Shown: positions 31,937-40,458 of the stretch, in pieces
Numbering within the stretch: the first letter of the stretch is position 1
Layout of the letters: each line of letters begins with the position of its first letter
DNA from: Candidatus Aminicenantota bacterium
GTDB lineage: Bacteria; Acidobacteriota; Aminicenantia; S016-38
Direction of reading: 5' to 3'
Assembly: GCA_027068075.1 (NCBI GenBank)
Contig: JAMOUJ010000005.1
Coordinates: 248,001-312,000 of the forward strand
Length of the DNA stretch: 64,000 bases
The notes under the pieces: model-generated
Database searches by the model: none
What the model was told of the DNA's origin: nothing
What the model saw: the letters and a program-made list of their open reading frames with translations, nothing else
Made by a program: the position numbers and the translations under genes

Positions 31937-33262
31937 ATGAAGGTCCTCCTGGTAGAAGATAACCGAAGGTTGGCCTCTGCCCTGGGCGAATTCCTGGAGG
32001 GGGAAGGCTTCTCAGTGGTTCAGGCCCACAGCCTCTCTTCGGCAAGGAAAAAAATGCTGAGGGAGGAGTTTGACGCCATAGTTACGGACCTCAAACTGCC
32101 GGACGGCGAAGGAAGCACCCTGATTGAAGAAGCCCTGGAAACCTCCACCCCCGTCATAATGATCACCGCCTACGGGGATGTAAGACAGGCAGTGGAAGCC
32201 ATGAAAAGAGGTGCCTTCCACTTCATAGAAAAACCAGTGGACCCGGATCACCTAAGGGATGTGCTGATGAGGGCGGTGGAGGGGAAAATGCTGAGGACCC
32301 GGGCAGTCCTCTTCAAAGAATCTTATCCCCCGGTGGAAATCGTGGGTAACTCCCCGGCCTTTCTTCAGGCCTTCGCCAAGGCCCAGAAGGCGGCGGAGGC
32401 GGAGGTCACCGTTCTCCTTACCGGGGAAACCGGCGTAGGAAAGGAGGTCTTCGCCAGGGCCATCCACGCCTTGAGCCCCAGGAAAAACCATCCCTTCGTG
32501 GCCATAAACTGCGCTTCCATTCCAGAAACCCTCCTGGAAAGCGAACTCTTCGGCTACGAAAGGGGGGCTTTTACCGGAGCCACCAGGACCAAGCCTGGAA
32601 GGATTGAATTGGCCCGGGGAGGAACCCTGTTTCTGGATGAAATAGGAGAAATGAGTCCTGCTCTCCAGGCGAAACTACTGAGGGTAATTGAGGAAAAGAG
32701 AATAGAGAGGTTGGGAGGGACCCGGGAAATTGAGGTGGATACCAGGTTCATAGTGGCCACCAACAGGGACCTTACCGCCCTGGTACAGGAAGGAAAATTC
32801 CGCCAGGACCTTTACTACCGCCTGTCGGTTTTCCCCATTGAAATCCCTCCCCTGAGGGAGAGAAAGGAGGACATTATTCCCCTGGCTGAACACTTCCTCC
32901 ACAAACTGCGGGAGGAAGGAAAACCTCCTAAAAAAATGACGGAGGGGGCGAAGAAAAAACTCCTCTCCTATTCCTGGCCCGGAAATGTGAGGGAGTTGAA
33001 AAATGTAATAGAAAGGGCCTGCGTTCTCTCCGACGGTCCCTTCATTTCGGAGAAAGACATCGTGCTCCAGGAAAGCAATCTTCCCCTGGACCTTTCCGGA
33101 ACCCTGGAGGAGGCCGTGGAAAGGGCAAAAAACTGGGCCGAGAAGGAAAAAATCCTCAGGGCCCTGCGGGCCTCCAGAGGAAACATAAAGGAAGCGGCCT
33201 CGCTCCTGGGTATATCTCCTAAAACCCTTTACGGGAAGATAAAAAAACACGGCCTGGAATGA
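31937..33262 (+). CDS. NtrC-type sigma54 response regulator
   Basis: A 441-residue regulator. Residues 1-120 form a receiver domain (VLLVEDNRRLA acidic pair, VTDLKLPDGEG phospho-Asp, MITAYGDV, EKPVD Lys). Residues about 135-370 are the AAA+ activator: LTGETGVGKEVFARAIH Walker A, ELFGYERGAFTGAT with the GAFTGA loop that touches sigma54, GGTLFLDEIGEM Walker B, and the arginine-finger region. The C-terminus has a Fis-type helix-turn-helix (GNIKEAASLLGISPKTLYGK). The ATG lies 10 nt after tRNA-Val with no ribosome site. No histidine kinase is adjacent. It overlaps the acyltransferase-like gene by 4 nt. Confidence 0.93.
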   Translation: MKVLLVEDNRRLASALGEFLEGEGFSVVQAHSLSSARKKMLREEFDAIVTDLKLPDGEGSTLIEEALETSTPVIMITAYGDVRQAVEAMKRGAFHFIEKPVDPDHLRDVLMRAVEGKMLRTRAVLFKESYPPVEIVGNSPAFLQAFAKAQKAAEAEVTVLLTGETGVGKEVFARAIHALSPRKNHPFVAINCASIPETLLESELFGYERGAFTGATRTKPGRIELARGGTLFLDEIGEMSPALQAKLLRVIEEKRIERLGGTREIEVDTRFIVATNRDLTALVQEGKFRQDLYYRLSVFPIEIPPLRERKEDIIPLAEHFLHKLREEGKPPKKMTEGAKKKLLSYSWPGNVRELKNVIERACVLSDGPFISEKDIVLQESNLPLDLSGTLEEAVERAKNWAEKEKILRALRASRGNIKEAASLLGISPKTLYGKIKKHGLE

Positions 33263-33885
33263 AGGAAAGGGTGCTCAGCCTCATAGTAAAATTTCTGGGG
33301 TCAACCTCCAGGTCAAGGATAAGGGGACTGGAACCTTACCAGGAACACAAGTCCCGGGGCCAGGGAGCCGTCCTTTGTCTCTGGCACGGTAAGATGCTCT
33401 TCCCCCTGTATTTCTTCAGAAACCGGGGAATACGGCCCATCATAAGCAGGCATCGGGACGGAGAACTCCTGGCCAGGGTTTCACACTTCCTGGGGTATAG
33501 GCCCATTCGGGGCTCATCTTCAAGGTTCGGGGGGGCTGCCCTGACCCAGGCCATAAGGGCTCTGAAGATGGGAGAGGATGTGGTTTTTGCCGCCGACGGT
33601 CCCCGGGGCCCCCTCCACCGCCTGAAACCCGGGTGCCTCTGGGCTGCATCCCGGTCGGGAGCCCCCATTTTCCTGGGCTCCTACGCCTCCCGCCCGGCGA
33701 AGAAACTCCGCTCCTGGGACAGATTTAACCTATTCCCCCCTTTTTCCCGGGTAGTGATGGAAATAAAGGGACCCATCTTCGTACCCCCCGACGCAGACCT
33801 GGAGGAATGGAGGAAGAAAATAGAAGGGGAATTGAGGGAGATGGACCGAAGGTTAGAGGCGGAGGTAAGCGGCAAGATCCGCTAA
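33259..33885 (+). CDS. DUF374 lysophospholipid acyltransferase-like protein
   Basis: A 208-residue DUF374 protein of the LPLAT superfamily. Key segments: LCLWHGKMLFPLYF (His of the acyltransferase-like site), IISRHRDGELLARV, GSSSRFGGAALTQAI and FAADGPRGPLHRLKPG. Members are thought to acylate lipid A or glycerolipid precursors; the exact reaction here is unknown. It is co-translated with the upstream sigma54 regulator (ATGA overlap). Its last 33 nt overlap the convergent aminotransferase gene. Confidence 0.85.
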   Translation: MKERVLSLIVKFLGSTSRSRIRGLEPYQEHKSRGQGAVLCLWHGKMLFPLYFFRNRGIRPIISRHRDGELLARVSHFLGYRPIRGSSSRFGGAALTQAIRALKMGEDVVFAADGPRGPLHRLKPGCLWAASRSGAPIFLGSYASRPAKKLRSWDRFNLFPPFSRVVMEIKGPIFVPPDADLEEWRKKIEGELREMDRRLEAEVSGKIR

Positions 33886-35061
33886 AAACTCCGCCAACAC
33901 CTCCCTTTCGGCAATGAAGGGGGGTACAATCTCCAGAACTTCTCCCGAAAGACCCGAGGGCACCGTTATCCATCCCCTCTGGAGGAGCCAGCGAAAAGCC
34001 CGGAACCCCTCCCCGGGAACGGCAAAATCAAAGGCATGGAGAACCCCCAATCCCCGATGTCTTATACCCCTCACCCGCCCTTTGACCTCCTCCCCAATCC
34101 ACCCCTCTATGAGCAGGGCCCTTTCCCCGGCTTTTATCCTTTCATACTCATCCAGGGCCCTCAGGGCCACCCTGGAGAAGAAGGGATTCCCACTGAAGGT
34201 AAAGGTGTAGGAGGCTTCCCCACTGCTCTTTCCCCAGACTTCCATTATCCATGTTTTCCCCATACACGCTGAGAGGGGAAAGGCGGTGGTCATGGCCTTA
34301 CCCAGGGCTATAAGGTCGGGCTCTACGCCGAAAAGGTCCTTGGCGAAGACCGCCCCGGTCTTGTAAAAACCCGTATAAATTTCGTCAAAGATCAGGGGCA
34401 CCCTGTGCTTTAGAGTTAACTCCCGGAGACCCTCCAAAAGCCTCCGGGGGGCCGGCCTTATGCCTGCCCTGCCCTGAACGGGTTCTATTATAACGGCGGA
34501 AACACCTCCCCTCTTCATCTCCTCCTCCACCCCCTCCAGGCTTCCCTCCTCCAGGGGAAAAAACACCGACTCAAAGGGTAAAATAGAAGAAACCCGGGCC
34601 CGGAACCTCCGGGAATAGGTGGCGGAAAGGGCGCCCAGGGAAGTCCCGTGATAGGCCCCCTCAAAGGCCACTACCCTTTTCCCCTCCTTAAAAAGAAATG
34701 CCGTCCGCAAACAGGCCTCCACCGCATCGGCCCCATCGCTGAGAAGCAACCCCTTCCAGCTCCCTCCCAAGAGTTCTGACAGCCTCTCAAGTAGGAGAAT
34801 CTTCTCCCGGGATGGGAGAAGGTCCCCCATGGAATGGTAGAATCCCCGCCGGGCTTCCTCCTTCACGAAATCAGGAGAATGCCCCAACATGCAGACTCCG
34901 AAGAAGGAGGAAAGGTCCCGATAGGTATTCCCATCCACATCCCGGACATGAAGCCCCCGGGCCCCGGAGAGGACCGGGGGGAAATCTCCTTCCACGAAGG
35001 TAAAATCCCCCTCCTCCACCTCCCTCAGGATTTTTAACAGGTCAAAGGACCTCTGCCTCAA
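33853..35061 (-). CDS. Class III pyridoxal-phosphate aminotransferase
   Basis: A 402-residue fold-type I enzyme of the ornithine/acetylornithine/GABA aminotransferase class. PLP-site segments: LLSDGADAVEACLR, FEGAYHGTSLGALS, VIIEPVQGRAGIRP, PLIFDEIYTGFYKTG (Asp to the ring nitrogen) and LIALGKAMTTAFPLS (Schiff-base Lys). The start appears to be TTG at 35061, overlapping the upstream flippase gene by 20 nt; no ATG lies near the family N-terminus. Acceptor specificity cannot be set from sequence. The downstream 33-nt tail overlap is with the DUF374 gene. Confidence 0.88.
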   Translation of the reverse strand: MRQRSFDLLKILREVEEGDFTFVEGDFPPVLSGARGLHVRDVDGNTYRDLSSFFGVCMLGHSPDFVKEEARRGFYHSMGDLLPSREKILLLERLSELLGGSWKGLLLSDGADAVEACLRTAFLFKEGKRVVAFEGAYHGTSLGALSATYSRRFRARVSSILPFESVFFPLEEGSLEGVEEEMKRGGVSAVIIEPVQGRAGIRPAPRRLLEGLRELTLKHRVPLIFDEIYTGFYKTGAVFAKDLFGVEPDLIALGKAMTTAFPLSACMGKTWIMEVWGKSSGEASYTFTFSGNPFFSRVALRALDEYERIKAGERALLIEGWIGEEVKGRVRGIRHRGLGVLHAFDFAVPGEGFRAFRWLLQRGWITVPSGLSGEVLEIVPPFIAEREVLAEFLADLAAYLRL

Positions 35062-35995
35062 CTTTATCCGCCTCTTTTTCTACTTCCTTAATTTCCCTCT
35101 TCAGACTCAGTCCGAGGAGGAAGGCGAAGAGCACGGCCACCACATTTATGGATAAAAACCTCAGGAAGTGTATCACCAGAGCCAGGGGAAGGGATGCCTC
35201 CTTGGGAATGGAAAGAAGTTTCGTGGCGAAGACTATGGCGTATTCAAAGGTGCCCAGGCTGGCAGGGGCCGCCGGCAGGAGCAACACGAGATTCAGGATG
35301 GCCACCACCAGAAAAATCTCAAGGATCCTCAGGGAAAACCCTGCTGCCAGGAAGAAATAATAGAAGGAGACGCTCTCCACGGTCCAAATAAAAAAGGAAA
35401 ATGCAAGGAGGAAGAGAAAATCCCTGGGGTTTTTAAGGGAATCTATTCCCCGGCTCAGGTTCTGAATGAATCTTCCCTCCCTATGGCCAAATATCCTGAG
35501 AAACAGCAAAAGGATTACGAATACCCCTATGAGCACCCCCAGAAGAGTATAAAGGGTCTTCAGCATGCGGGTATGTATTGCGTAATAAGAACTGGCCACA
35601 ATTCCCATGGTAACGATGACTATCCCGTCGTAAAGCCTTTCCACGCCCAAGCCCACTCCCCCTGAAACCAGGGGAAGGTCCACCATTCTCTTTAGCATTA
35701 TGGTTCTCCAGACATCCCCCATCCTCCAGGGAAGGATGTTGTTGCCAAACTGGCCTATAAATATATTGGCCGTTGCCAGAGGGAGGGAAATCCCGGAGGA
35801 TTTCTTAAGAATCAATTTCCACCTTATTCCCCTTAGAAGAAAGGAAATCACAAAAATCAGGGAACCTGCCAGGAGGTCCCAGGGATTCATCCTCTTCATG
35901 TAGGCGAAGGCTTCTTTGAGGTTAAGGTTGGAAAAGGCCAGATAGAGGGCCAGGGCAGAAATTATCAGCGAGGCGAAAAAGGTTAATTTTTTCAC
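35042..35995 (-). CDS. Flippase-like membrane protein (YbhN/AglD/MprF-type)
   Basis: A 317-residue integral membrane protein with about eight helices and the lysylphosphatidylglycerol-synthase transmembrane signature: ISFLLRGIRWKLIL, FIGQFGNNILPWRMGDVWR, VERLYDGIVIV and LLLPAAPASLGTFEYAIV. This family is linked to lipid or glycolipid flipping. A GTG start at 35995 has TATAAT ending 7 nt upstream (leaderless type). It is divergent from rocA across 29 bp to the alternative rocA ATG. It overlaps the aminotransferase gene by 20 nt; substrate unknown. Confidence 0.85.
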   Translation of the reverse strand: MKKLTFFASLIISALALYLAFSNLNLKEAFAYMKRMNPWDLLAGSLIFVISFLLRGIRWKLILKKSSGISLPLATANIFIGQFGNNILPWRMGDVWRTIMLKRMVDLPLVSGGVGLGVERLYDGIVIVTMGIVASSYYAIHTRMLKTLYTLLGVLIGVFVILLLFLRIFGHREGRFIQNLSRGIDSLKNPRDFLFLLAFSFFIWTVESVSFYYFFLAAGFSLRILEIFLVVAILNLVLLLPAAPASLGTFEYAIVFATKLLSIPKEASLPLALVIHFLRFLSINVVAVLFAFLLGLSLKREIKEVEKEADKVEAEVL

Positions 35996-36024
35996 CTTTT
36001 TTATTATAAGGGGTAAAATTATAT
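35996..36024. promoter_or_regulatory. Compact divergent promoter region (flippase/rocA)
   Basis: On the minus strand TATAAT (36008-36003) ends 7 nt before the flippase GTG. On the plus strand TAAAAT (36014-36019) ends 5 nt before an ATG at 36025 in the rocA frame. The region is 29 bp and AT-rich. No clear -35 boxes. Confidence 0.55.
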
Positions 36025-36054
36025 ATGGAAAGAATAATCAAAAAGGAGGGAGTC

Positions 36055-37605
36055 ATGCTTCCTGAATTCAGGAACGAACCGTTTACGGATTTTACCGTGG
36101 AGGAAAACCGCAGGAAAATGGAGGAGGCCCTGAAGAAGATTCGCTCAGAATTTCCCATGAAGGGCCTTCTTTACATTGACGGACAGTGGGTGGAAAGCGC
36201 CTCGGGGGAAACTTTCACCTCCATAAACCCATCCAAGAAGGATGAGATAATAGGCCACTTCCAGAAGGGAAACGAGAAGGACGGAGAGAGGGCCCTGGAA
36301 GCGGCCACCCGGGCCTTTGAAGAGTGGAAATTCTACCCTGCGGAGGAAAGGGCGGCCATCCTTCTTAAAGCCGCCAAAAGGATGCGGAAACTTAAGTACG
36401 AACTGGCGGCCCTCATGGTCTACGAGGTAGGGAAAAACTGGGCAGAAGCCGACGGAGATGTGGCGGAAGCCATAGATTACCTGGAGTTTTATCCCCGGGA
36501 GATGCTCCGCCTGGCGGGACCCCAGCCCCTGACGCCCTATCCTCCGGAATTTAACGAATACTATTACATACCCCTGGGACCGGTGGTGGTAATTCCTCCC
36601 TGGAATTTCCCCCTGGCCATCCTGGTGGGAATGACCTCCGCCGCCATAGTTACTGGAAACACGGTGGTCTTAAAGCCCGCCTCCGACTCCCCGGCCATTG
36701 CGGTCAAGTTCGTGGAAATAATGGAAGAGGTGGGGCTTCCCCCCGGAGTGCTAAACCTGGTAACAGGTCCCGGGGCAAGGCTGGGGAATTACCTGGTAAC
36801 CCATCCAAAAACCAGGATGATCGCCTTCACCGGTTCCAAGGATGTGGGTCTTAAAATTAACGAACTGGCGGCCAAACTCGCCCCGGGGCAGATATGGATA
36901 AAGAGGGTGATTGCCGAAATGGGCGGTAAGGACCCCATAATAGTGGTAGACGATGCAGACCTGGAAGAAGCAGCCGCCGCCGTGGTAGCCTCTGCCTACG
37001 GCTTCCAGGGGCAGAAATGTTCCGCCGGCTCCAGGCTCATAGCCCTGGAGGGGATCTACGATGAACTTCTGGAAATGGTGGTGGAAAAGACCAAGGCCCT
37101 CTCCATAGGACCCGCCGAGGAAAATCACCCCGTGGGCCCCGTTATAAACGCCGCCGCCGAGGCGAAAATCCTCTCCTACATAGAAATCGGCAAGGGAGAA
37201 GGACGCCTGGTCCTGGGTGGGAAGAAGGCCCGGGAGGACGGATTCTACATTGAACCTACCATTTTCGCCGATGTTCCAGAGAAGGCGAGGATAGCCCAGG
37301 AAGAGATCTTCGGTCCAGTCCTTTCGGTCATAAAGGCCCGGGATTACGACGATGCCCTTCGGATAGCCAACGGCACCGTTTACGGGTTGACCGGTTCGGT
37401 CTTCACCAGGGACAGGTTGAAGATAGAGAAGGCAAAAAAACTCTTCCATGTGGGCAATCTCTACATAAACCGGAAGTGCACCGGAGCCCTGGTGGGGGTC
37501 CATCCCTTCGGCGGATTCAACATGAGTGGAACCGATTCCAAGGCCGGAGGACGGGACTACCTCCTGCTGTTCCTTCAGGGCAAAAGCATCTCGGAGAGAC
37601 TGTGA
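36055..37605 (+). CDS. rocA: 1-pyrroline-5-carboxylate (glutamate semialdehyde) dehydrogenase
   Basis: A 516-residue aldehyde dehydrogenase that oxidises glutamate-5-semialdehyde to glutamate with NAD+, the second step of proline/arginine degradation. Family N-terminus FRNEPFTDFTVEEN, then PWNFPLAILVGM, IAFTGSKDVG (cofactor), IAEMGGKDPIIV (catalytic Glu) and YGFQGQKCSAGSR (catalytic Cys). ATG 36055 has a strong ribosome site (GGAGGGAGTC) and the family N-terminus. An in-frame ATG at 36025 adds 10 residues and could serve a leaderless mRNA. A strong terminator follows. No proline dehydrogenase is adjacent, so peptide or ornithine-derived semialdehyde may be the source. Confidence 0.95.
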   Translation: MLPEFRNEPFTDFTVEENRRKMEEALKKIRSEFPMKGLLYIDGQWVESASGETFTSINPSKKDEIIGHFQKGNEKDGERALEAATRAFEEWKFYPAEERAAILLKAAKRMRKLKYELAALMVYEVGKNWAEADGDVAEAIDYLEFYPREMLRLAGPQPLTPYPPEFNEYYYIPLGPVVVIPPWNFPLAILVGMTSAAIVTGNTVVLKPASDSPAIAVKFVEIMEEVGLPPGVLNLVTGPGARLGNYLVTHPKTRMIAFTGSKDVGLKINELAAKLAPGQIWIKRVIAEMGGKDPIIVVDDADLEEAAAAVVASAYGFQGQKCSAGSRLIALEGIYDELLEMVVEKTKALSIGPAEENHPVGPVINAAAEAKILSYIEIGKGEGRLVLGGKKAREDGFYIEPTIFADVPEKARIAQEEIFGPVLSVIKARDYDDALRIANGTVYGLTGSVFTRDRLKIEKAKKLFHVGNLYINRKCTGALVGVHPFGGFNMSGTDSKAGGRDYLLLFLQGKSISERL

Positions 37606-37613
37606 GCATAGGG

Positions 37614-37640
37614 CCGCCCCGCCAGGAAAAAGCGGGGCGG
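37614..37640 (+). terminator. Rho-independent-like terminator after rocA
   Basis: A 9-bp GC stem CCGCCCCGC (37614-37622) and GCGGGGCGG (37632-37640) with an A-rich loop, followed by TCTCTTAATTTTT. It begins 8 nt after the rocA stop. Confidence 0.85.
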
Positions 37641-37707
37641 TCTCTTAATTTTTAAAACTTATGGGCTTTTTTCGCAAAAGGGCTTAAAATATTATGGGGG
37701 ATAGGAA

Positions 37708-38514
37708 ATGATAAGGGAACCAGCCGTTGCAGGACTTTTTTATCCGGGAAACAGGCAAGAATTGATTTGGTGGTTGAAGGAGCGCCTCTCCGCGCCTCCA
37801 CACAGAATATATCCCGCCGTGGGCATTATGGTTCCCCATGCGGGTTATATATACAGCGGGGATGTAGCGGCCGAGGTTTACCGGCAAATCCCCCCACCGG
37901 ATGTGGCGGTCCTCATGGGACCGAACCACACCGGTCTGGGACCGGAAATTTCCCTGATGCCCCAGGGAGAATGGTTAACTCCCCTGGGAAGGGTTCCCAT
38001 AGAGGAGGATCTGGCCCGGGAGATCCTGGCCGAAGCCCCCTTCGTGGAACCGGACCACCTGGCCCATCTTCGCGAGCATTCCCTGGAAGTTCAACTTCCC
38101 TTTTTGCAATTCATAAATCCTCACATAAAGATAGTCCCCATCGTGCTTTTTCCTACAACCTTTACCAAGGTGGTGTCCCTGGCCGGGGCCCTGGCCTCGG
38201 TTATAGGGAGAAGGAGTGAAAACATCCTCCTGGTGGCCAGTTCCGACATGAGCCATTATCTGCCCTCCTCCCTGGCCAGGCAAAAGGACTTCCTGGCCAT
38301 AGAGAAAATCCTCGCCATGGACGCAGAAGGATTGATGCGGGTCGTTCTGGAAAACGACATCTCCATGTGCGGATACATTCCCACGGCGGTAATGATAGAG
38401 GCCTCCAAACTCCTGGGGGCGAAAAAGGCCACCCTGGTTTCCTATTCCCACTCTGGGAAGGTTACCGGCGAAGAACCCGTGGTAGGGTATGCGGGCATAA
38501 TTGTTCACCGATGA
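37708..38514 (+). CDS. amrB: AmmeMemoRadiSam system protein B (MEMO1 family)
   Basis: A 268-residue Memo-like protein. Signature segments: REPAVAGLFYPGNRQEL, IMVPHAGYIYSGDVAA, VLMGPNHTG, EHSLEVQLPFLQF and ASSDMSHYLP; the His/Asp/Cys residues (including SMCGYIPT) resemble the metal site of extradiol dioxygenase-fold proteins. In many anaerobes it occurs with a radical SAM partner and an AMMECR1 protein, neither visible here. Reaction unknown. It overlaps the next gene by 4 nt (ATGA). A weak ribosome site (GGATAGGAA) precedes the ATG. Confidence 0.88.
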   Translation: MIREPAVAGLFYPGNRQELIWWLKERLSAPPHRIYPAVGIMVPHAGYIYSGDVAAEVYRQIPPPDVAVLMGPNHTGLGPEISLMPQGEWLTPLGRVPIEEDLAREILAEAPFVEPDHLAHLREHSLEVQLPFLQFINPHIKIVPIVLFPTTFTKVVSLAGALASVIGRRSENILLVASSDMSHYLPSSLARQKDFLAIEKILAMDAEGLMRVVLENDISMCGYIPTAVMIEASKLLGAKKATLVSYSHSGKVTGEEPVVGYAGIIVHR

Positions 38515-38813
38515 TAAAAGAAAACTCCCTCATAGTGGCGTATCTGGAGGGCCCAAAGGAGAGGTTCTTCGGGGTTCTTCTGGGATTTCGGGATTCCGGC
38601 CTCATCATAAGGGGTCTCAACATTGAATCCTTCAACACCTGGATCGTAGAGGTCAATCAGGGGAAAAGGGGAAGCGCCATTTCAACCTTCTTCTTTCCCT
38701 GGCGGAGGGTGGAAAAATTAATTCTGGACGAAGAGAGGGACGGGGTAGAATCCCTGGCGGATACCTTTCAGAGAAGAACAGGAAAAGATGTCCTGGACTA
38801 CCTCCTCCCGTAG
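38511..38813 (+). CDS. Hypothetical protein, 100 residues
   Basis: A small beta-rich protein (LIVAYLEGPKERFFGVLLGF, GLIIRGLNIESFNTWIVEV) with a charged helical C-terminus. It shares an ATGA overlap with amrB and a 26-nt overlap with the HAD gene, so it is part of a tight three-gene unit. No family recognised; the strand pattern would suit a small barrel (SH3 or PilZ-like), but this is only a guess. Confidence 0.65.
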   Translation: MIKENSLIVAYLEGPKERFFGVLLGFRDSGLIIRGLNIESFNTWIVEVNQGKRGSAISTFFFPWRRVEKLILDEERDGVESLADTFQRRTGKDVLDYLLP

Positions 38814-39387
38814 GGCCGTCATCTTTGACATGGACGGCACCCTTTTCATTTCTCCCTTCAATTGGGAAAGCATAAAGAAAAGGTTGGGGGTAAAAAATGG
38901 CCTGATTCTGGACCACCTCCGATCCCTGCGCCCCCGGGAGCAGAGAAGAAAATTTGAAATGCTGGAACGGATGGAGCGGGAAGTGGTGGAAAGGGGGAAA
39001 CCTGCGCCGGGGGCGAAGGAAATCCTTGAAGCCCTGAAGCGACGAGGATGGAGGTTAGGGGTTTTGACCAATAATTCCCGTCCCCTCACCTCATGGATCC
39101 TTTCCCGGGTGGGATTCAATTTTGACGCCGTGGTTACCAGGGACGACGGGGTGTGGAAGCCCTATCCCCAATCCGTGGAAAAGATATTGAACCTCCTGGG
39201 AACCTCTCCCCGGGAGAGCGTTTATGTGGGAGACAACCTTCTGGACATTAAAACCGCCCTGCCCTTCCCCTTTCGCCGCATAATCATAATAAACTCCGAT
39301 CCCCACCTTAGGGCAAAATTCAGGGACAGGGTGGATTTCGTGGATCAATTTGACGAAATTCTGGGACTCATCCTGGAAATAAAATGA
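38788..39387 (+). CDS. HAD-superfamily hydrolase
   Basis: A 199-residue phosphatase-like HAD protein: motif I VIFDMDGTLF (nucleophile Asp), a small helical cap, motif II LGVLTNNSR, motif III GVWKPYPQS (Lys) and motif IV YVGDNLLDIKTA. This resembles phosphoglycolate-phosphatase-type enzymes acting on small phosphate esters. The start lies inside the previous gene (26-nt overlap) with GGAAAAG as a modest ribosome site. Substrate unknown. Confidence 0.87.
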   Translation: MSWTTSSRRAVIFDMDGTLFISPFNWESIKKRLGVKNGLILDHLRSLRPREQRRKFEMLERMEREVVERGKPAPGAKEILEALKRRGWRLGVLTNNSRPLTSWILSRVGFNFDAVVTRDDGVWKPYPQSVEKILNLLGTSPRESVYVGDNLLDIKTALPFPFRRIIIINSDPHLRAKFRDRVDFVDQFDEILGLILEIK

Positions 39388-39411
39388 TAAACTAATTTTA
39401 GGAGGTAAAAA

Positions 39412-39924
39412 ATGAAAAAACTTATTATCCCTTTGATGGCAGCACTCCTCTTAATCTCCTGCTCCCAGGGACCCTCTCCGGAGCAGGTTAAACAATGGGT
39501 CAAGGTGGTGGACATAAAAACCCAGTGGGTTCAGAAGGTAGGGCCGGATGTCAGGCCCTGGGAAGTGGTCTTCGTCCCCTCCATCAGGTTCCGCCTCCAG
39601 AATACCGGACCCCAACCGGTGAGGATCCTGTACTTTAACGCTGAATTTAAACTGGAAGACGAAGAAAAGGCCCTGGGCTACGATTACAGAGCCTATCCCA
39701 AAGGCGAACCCATCAAGCCCGGAGAAAAAAGCCCGGAGATCTTTCTTAGATCCCCTTACGGGTTCAGGGCTAAGAGCAGGGAAAGTTTTAAAAACAACCC
39801 CTACTGGAAGAAGGCACAGGTTAGGATCATAGTGGGAATACCGGGGGGTAAACTCGTGGACCTGGGCACCTATCCCATAGAAAATGTCCTGGAGGAACCC
39901 CTTGAAAAATCCCCTGAAAAGTGA
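39412..39924 (+). CDS. Lipoprotein, first of a tandem paralogous pair
   Basis: A 170-residue lipoprotein: MKKLIIPLMAALLLISCSQG, with lipidation at Cys17, then an Ig-like beta domain with PWEVVFVPSIRFRLQNTG and ILYFNAEF. A very strong ribosome site (AGGAGGTAAAAA) precedes the ATG. The following gene encodes the same domain, so the pair arose by tandem duplication. Family not recognised; the domain looks like those of proteins that transport or sense at the envelope, which is speculative. Confidence 0.75.
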   Translation: MKKLIIPLMAALLLISCSQGPSPEQVKQWVKVVDIKTQWVQKVGPDVRPWEVVFVPSIRFRLQNTGPQPVRILYFNAEFKLEDEEKALGYDYRAYPKGEPIKPGEKSPEIFLRSPYGFRAKSRESFKNNPYWKKAQVRIIVGIPGGKLVDLGTYPIENVLEEPLEKSPEK

Positions 39925-40438
39925 AACCGGATTCCTTGCCGTAGCGGTAGTTTTAGGTTTTTTGCTCGCTGGAATAATCTCCCTCTGGGAGCCCTCTGCC
40001 AAAGCCATAGCATCTTCTATAGAAATAGTTGATGTCAACTCCATGTGGGTTCCCTGGCACCCCCCGGCCAGGGCCATGGTAAAGCCCTGGGAGGTATTCA
40101 TAGCCCCCCGCATAGTTTTCAAGGTAAAAAACAAAGGGAGGAGAACCCTCAAGTATGTGGCCTTCAACGCGGTTTTCCTTCGCAAGAGGACGGAAATGAA
40201 ACTGGGGACCGCTTACCTGCTTACCCTCCGAGATGGACTTCCCCCGGGGAAAACCTCCCCTCCCATCGTTATGACCTCCGACGGGGGATATGCTGGCACA
40301 TCCCTCCAGAGGCTCAAGGACAACCCCTTCTGGGAACCCGTCATCTGCCGTCTTTATGTGGTAAAGGGTGAAAAAATAGTTTTACTGGGAACTTACGATA
40401 TCTCCAACGAAATAGTGGAGGAGGAAAAAAACCGCTGA
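39902..40438 (+). CDS. Membrane-anchored paralogue of the preceding lipoprotein
   Basis: A 178-residue protein with an N-terminal membrane anchor (FLAVAVVLGFLLAGIISLW) and the same domain as its neighbour: compare IEIVDVNSMWVP and KPWEVFIAPRIVFKVKNKG with the first copy. TTG at 39902 was chosen because GGAGG lies 6 nt upstream; an in-frame ATG at 39884 would add six residues. It overlaps the first copy by 23 nt, so the two are made together and may form a heteromer. Confidence 0.7.
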   Translation: MKNPLKSETGFLAVAVVLGFLLAGIISLWEPSAKAIASSIEIVDVNSMWVPWHPPARAMVKPWEVFIAPRIVFKVKNKGRRTLKYVAFNAVFLRKRTEMKLGTAYLLTLRDGLPPGKTSPPIVMTSDGGYAGTSLQRLKDNPFWEPVICRLYVVKGEKIVLLGTYDISNEIVEEEKNR

Positions 40439-40458
40439 AAACTTTAGTATAATAGCAT

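Noticed and set aside
36025-36054. ATG 36025 as the main rocA start
   Set aside because: ATG 36055 has a strong ribosome site and the family N-terminus. The upstream ATG is kept only as an alternative for a leaderless transcript.
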